From CALAED01 sp937891035 (GTDB lineage: Bacteria > Actinomycetota > Actinomycetes > Streptosporangiales > Streptosporangiaceae), in contig DASQSZ010000263.1 in the NCBI GenBank assembly GCA_035642125.1, positions 1 through 15,112 of the forward strand: 15,112 nucleotides of DNA. The letters run 5' to 3'. The notes under the pieces were generated by a model. That model searched no databases. It was not told the DNA's origin and worked only from the letters and a program-made list of their open reading frames with translations. A program made the position numbers and the translations under genes. Below, in pieces: positions 13,797 to 15,112 of this stretch (positions are counted from its first letter, which is position 1; each line of letters starts with the position of its first letter).

Positions 13797-13837
13797 AAGG
13801 CCCAGCTCCTGAGGATCGAACCTCTGAGCTGGGCCTT
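13797..13837 (-). terminator. tRNA-Gly terminator hairpin containing a T-arm-like loop
   Basis: AAGGCCCAGCTC / GAGCTGGGCCTT, a perfect 12-bp inverted repeat with a 17-nt loop, starting nine bases beyond the tRNA 3' end on the minus strand and followed by TTGGTCGTTT. The loop on that strand contains GAGGTTCGATCCTC, a T-arm-like minihairpin. The arms share AAGGCCCAG with the hairpin at 12496-12532. Confidence 0.65.
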
Positions 13838-13844
13838 CTGGGCG

Positions 13845-13886
13845 GAGCGGGTGACGGGAATCGAACCCGCGCTATCAGCTTGGGAA
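13845..13886 (-). repeat. attachment-site repeat: 3' half of tRNA-Gly (inner copy, within the intact gene)
   Basis: Identical over 42 bp to 12540-12581. It begins, on the minus strand, at the first base of the anticodon loop and runs one base past the tRNA 3' end, so integration left a functional tRNA. Confidence 0.85.
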
Positions 13887-13916
13887 GCTGATGTTCTGCC
13901 ATTGAACTACACCCGC
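13846..13916 (-). tRNA. tRNA-Gly (anticodon CCC)
   Basis: 71 nt on the minus strand. Acceptor stem GCGGGTG/CACCCGC, D arm GTTC-AATGGCA-GAAC, anticodon stem TCAGC/GCTGA around loop TTCCCAA (anticodon CCC, reads GGG), four-base variable loop, T arm GCGGG-TTCGATT-CCCGT, discriminator T; CCA is not encoded. It lies just upstream of dcd on the opposite strand. Its 3' half is duplicated at 12540-12581. Confidence 0.96.
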
Positions 13917-14003
13917 GTGGGGCGCCCGTGGAAGAGCGGCCGCTGGGACATGTTACCGGAAGTCGCTGGGTCGCCGGGCCGACGAGGCGGTAGCGTTCCT
14001 GTG

Positions 14004-14585
14004 GTGCTGCTCTCCGATCGTGACATCAAGGCCGAGCTGGATTCGGGACGGGTCGGGATCGACCCGTACGACCCTGCGATGGTTCAACCCTCCAGCGTCG
14101 ACGTACGGCTGGACAGGTACTTCCGGGTCTTCGAAAACCATAGATATCCGCACATCGATCCCGCCCAGGAGCAGGTAGACCTCACGCGGCTCGTCGAGGT
14201 CGACGGGGAGGACCCGTTCATCCTGCACCCCGGGGAGTTCGTGCTGGCGTCCACTTACGAGGCGTTCGCGCTACCGGACGACCTGGCGGGGCGCCTAGAG
14301 GGCAAGAGCTCGCTCGGGCGGTTGGGGTTGTTGACGCACTCGACGGCAGGGTGGATCGATCCTGGGTTCCAGGGCCATGTGACGCTGGAGCTGTCGAATG
14401 TGGCCACCCTGCCGATCAAGTTGTGGCCGGGGATGAAGATCGGCCAGATGTGCCTGTTCCGCTGCAGCTCACCGGCCGAGCATCCTTACGGGTCGGCGGT
14501 GTACGACTCGCGGTATCAGGGGCAGCGGGGGCCGACGCCGTCCCGGTCGTACGTCAACTTTCACCGCACGAAGATCACTCCTTGA
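14004..14585 (+). CDS. dcd: dCTP deaminase, probably the bifunctional dUMP-forming type
   Basis: 193 residues from GTG 14004 (MLLSDRDIKAELDSG), the conserved family start; an adjacent GTG at 14001 is possible, and the longer frame reaches back into the tRNA and is not real. No strong ribosome site. It provides dUMP for thymidylate synthesis from dCTP. Signature segments: QPSSVDVRLDRYFRVF, LHPGEFVLASTYEAFALP, LAGRLEGKSSLGRLGLLTHS, TAGWIDPGFQGHVTLELSN (active-site region with the catalytic Glu), LWPGMKIGQMCLF, and YQGQRGPTPSRSY at the nucleotide-binding C-terminus. Actinobacterial members, such as the M. tuberculosis enzyme, are bifunctional dCTP deaminase/dUTPases; I infer the same here. Its 3' end overlaps the convergent methyltransferase by 11 bp. 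Confidence 0.93.
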   Translation: MLLSDRDIKAELDSGRVGIDPYDPAMVQPSSVDVRLDRYFRVFENHRYPHIDPAQEQVDLTRLVEVDGEDPFILHPGEFVLASTYEAFALPDDLAGRLEGKSSLGRLGLLTHSTAGWIDPGFQGHVTLELSNVATLPIKLWPGMKIGQMCLFRCSSPAEHPYGSAVYDSRYQGQRGPTPSRSYVNFHRTKITP

Positions 14586-15112
14586 TGCCGCGGACGAAGA
14601 CGAATCGGTCCGGGTAGGAGATGGGCGACTCGGGATAGCGGTTGCGGATCTCCTCGACGCCCGCCGTGATCTCTTCCTGGGAGAAGGTCGAAAGCACGGA
14701 CATCCACTGGTTGCGGACGAGCTTGAGCCAGTGGTCCCGGTCGATCGTGACCGTGAACTCCTCGATCGTGTGGTCGGTCTTCAGGCCGGTATCGCGCATC
14801 GCCTTGACCAGGTCGTCCTCCTCGGGCTGGCCCTCGGCGAAGCGGTCGAGGGCCGCCTCGAACAGCGGATATCGCAGCCGTGGCGGGAGGCTCACGATGA
14901 GGATGCGGCCGCCCGGGTTCAGCCGGTCGGCCAGGCCGCTCAACGTGCCCGGAATGTCCTTAACATGGTGAATTGCCTCCTTGAAGACGAACGCATCGAC
15001 CGCCGGCACCGGCATCGAGACCTCGCCGGAGGCGATCTGCTCGGCGGTGGCGCACAGCGGGGTCAGCCGCGGGTCCTCGGGCAGCAGGTCCAGCATCGGC
15101 TGGGACGGGTCG
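14575..15112 (-). CDS. class I SAM-dependent methyltransferase, C-terminal part (runs off the window)
   Basis: The frame is open to the right edge (first codons D-P-S-Q-P-M at 15111-15094), so the Met at 15096 is internal and the N-terminus with SAM motif I lies outside. Visible: ML..LP followed by a region that would contain the second acidic motif, then AVDAFVFKEAIHHVKD (motif II-like, with the HH typical of UbiE/Methyltransf_11-type enzymes), LNPGGRILIVSLPP (motif III), and a C-terminal helical part ending in DRFVFVRGIKE. Stop TGA at 14577-14575. Substrate unknown; no pathway context is visible. Confidence 0.8.
   Translation of the reverse strand, partial: DPSQPMLDLLPEDPRLTPLCATAEQIASGEVSMPVPAVDAFVFKEAIHHVKDIPGTLSGLADRLNPGGRILIVSLPPRLRYPLFEAALDRFAEGQPEEDDLVKAMRDTGLKTDHTIEEFTVTIDRDHWLKLVRNQWMSVLSTFSQEEITAGVEEIRNRYPESPISYPDRFVFVRGIKE

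Larger units (their letters stand above)
12582..13886. mobile_element. putative 1305-bp miniature or decayed integrative element in tRNA-Gly(CCC)
   Basis: The segment lies between the intact tRNA-Gly and the 42-bp duplicate of its 3' half, on the side expected for an insertion at the tRNA 3' end. The spacing between copies is exactly 1305 bp. Contents: tandem 11-bp repeats near the outer end, a hairpin, a frameshifted RelE-like toxin gene, a DUF6247-like gene, and a second copy-like tRNA terminator. No integrase, excisionase, replication or transfer gene is visible, so it is either a deletion remnant of a larger island or a non-autonomous element mobilised in trans. Confidence 0.65.

Noticed and set aside
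12956..13891. 311-residue plus-strand open frame across the element
   Set aside because: Runs through the tRNA gene and opposite the DUF6247-like and toxin genes, which have good starts and ribosome sites; Ser/Arg-rich shadow.
1..15112. CRISPR array, rRNA, phage structural genes, insertion sequences
   Set aside because: No regularly spaced repeats, no rRNA-like sequence, and no transposase or phage motifs were seen on either strand.

Overview
The window is a high-GC actinobacterial chromosome segment, probably from the Streptosporangiales or a close relative. The basis is codon use, GTG starts and the gene types: a PF04672-type (DUF574) methyltransferase, a DUF6247-type small protein, a DNRLRE-type secreted protein, a glycopeptide-type glycosyltransferase, and tRNA-Gly beside dcd. 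The taxonomic placement is inference; no rRNA or other marker gene is present.

Layout. 1-1095 (+): tail of an unknown gene, coupled by ATGA to a short pyruvate-kinase-like gene that is frameshifted near its C-terminus. 1111-4631 (-): a HelR/HelD-type RNA polymerase-associated ATPase preceded by a GT-B glycosyltransferase. A 19-bp near-palindrome at 4690-4708 upstream of the glycosyltransferase matches, as I remember it, the rifamycin-associated element (RAE). Together these make a coherent candidate rifamycin-resistance locus: inactivation of the drug by glycosylation, plus protection of its target by HelR. 5083-5997 (-): a cupin of the cysteine-dioxygenase-like type. 6433-7671 (+): a secreted DNRLRE/Fn3-like protein. 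It converges, across an 11-bp-stem hairpin, on 7809-9566 (-), a fused receiver/glutaredoxin-like/thioredoxin-reductase-like flavoprotein that lacks both the receiver aspartate and the CxxC. 9931-10737 (+): the PF04672-type methyltransferase. 11064-12356 (+): a DNA photolyase.

12540-13916: tRNA-Gly(CCC) on the minus strand, whose 3' half (anticodon loop to acceptor end) is duplicated as a perfect 42-bp direct repeat exactly 1305 bp away. This is the footprint of tRNA-targeted integration. The enclosed segment carries a DUF6247-like small gene directly abutting a frameshifted RelE-like toxin gene, and tandem 11-bp repeats near the outer junction, but no integrase. I read it as a miniature or decayed integrative element carrying a toxin-antitoxin-like pair. 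14004-14585 (+): dcd, overlapping convergently by 11 bp with a SAM methyltransferase that runs off the right edge.

The two strongest observations are the RAE-Rgt-HelR locus and the tRNA-Gly att duplication with its TA-like cargo. Two independent single-base frameshifts (pyruvate kinase and toxin) may be real decay or assembly errors.
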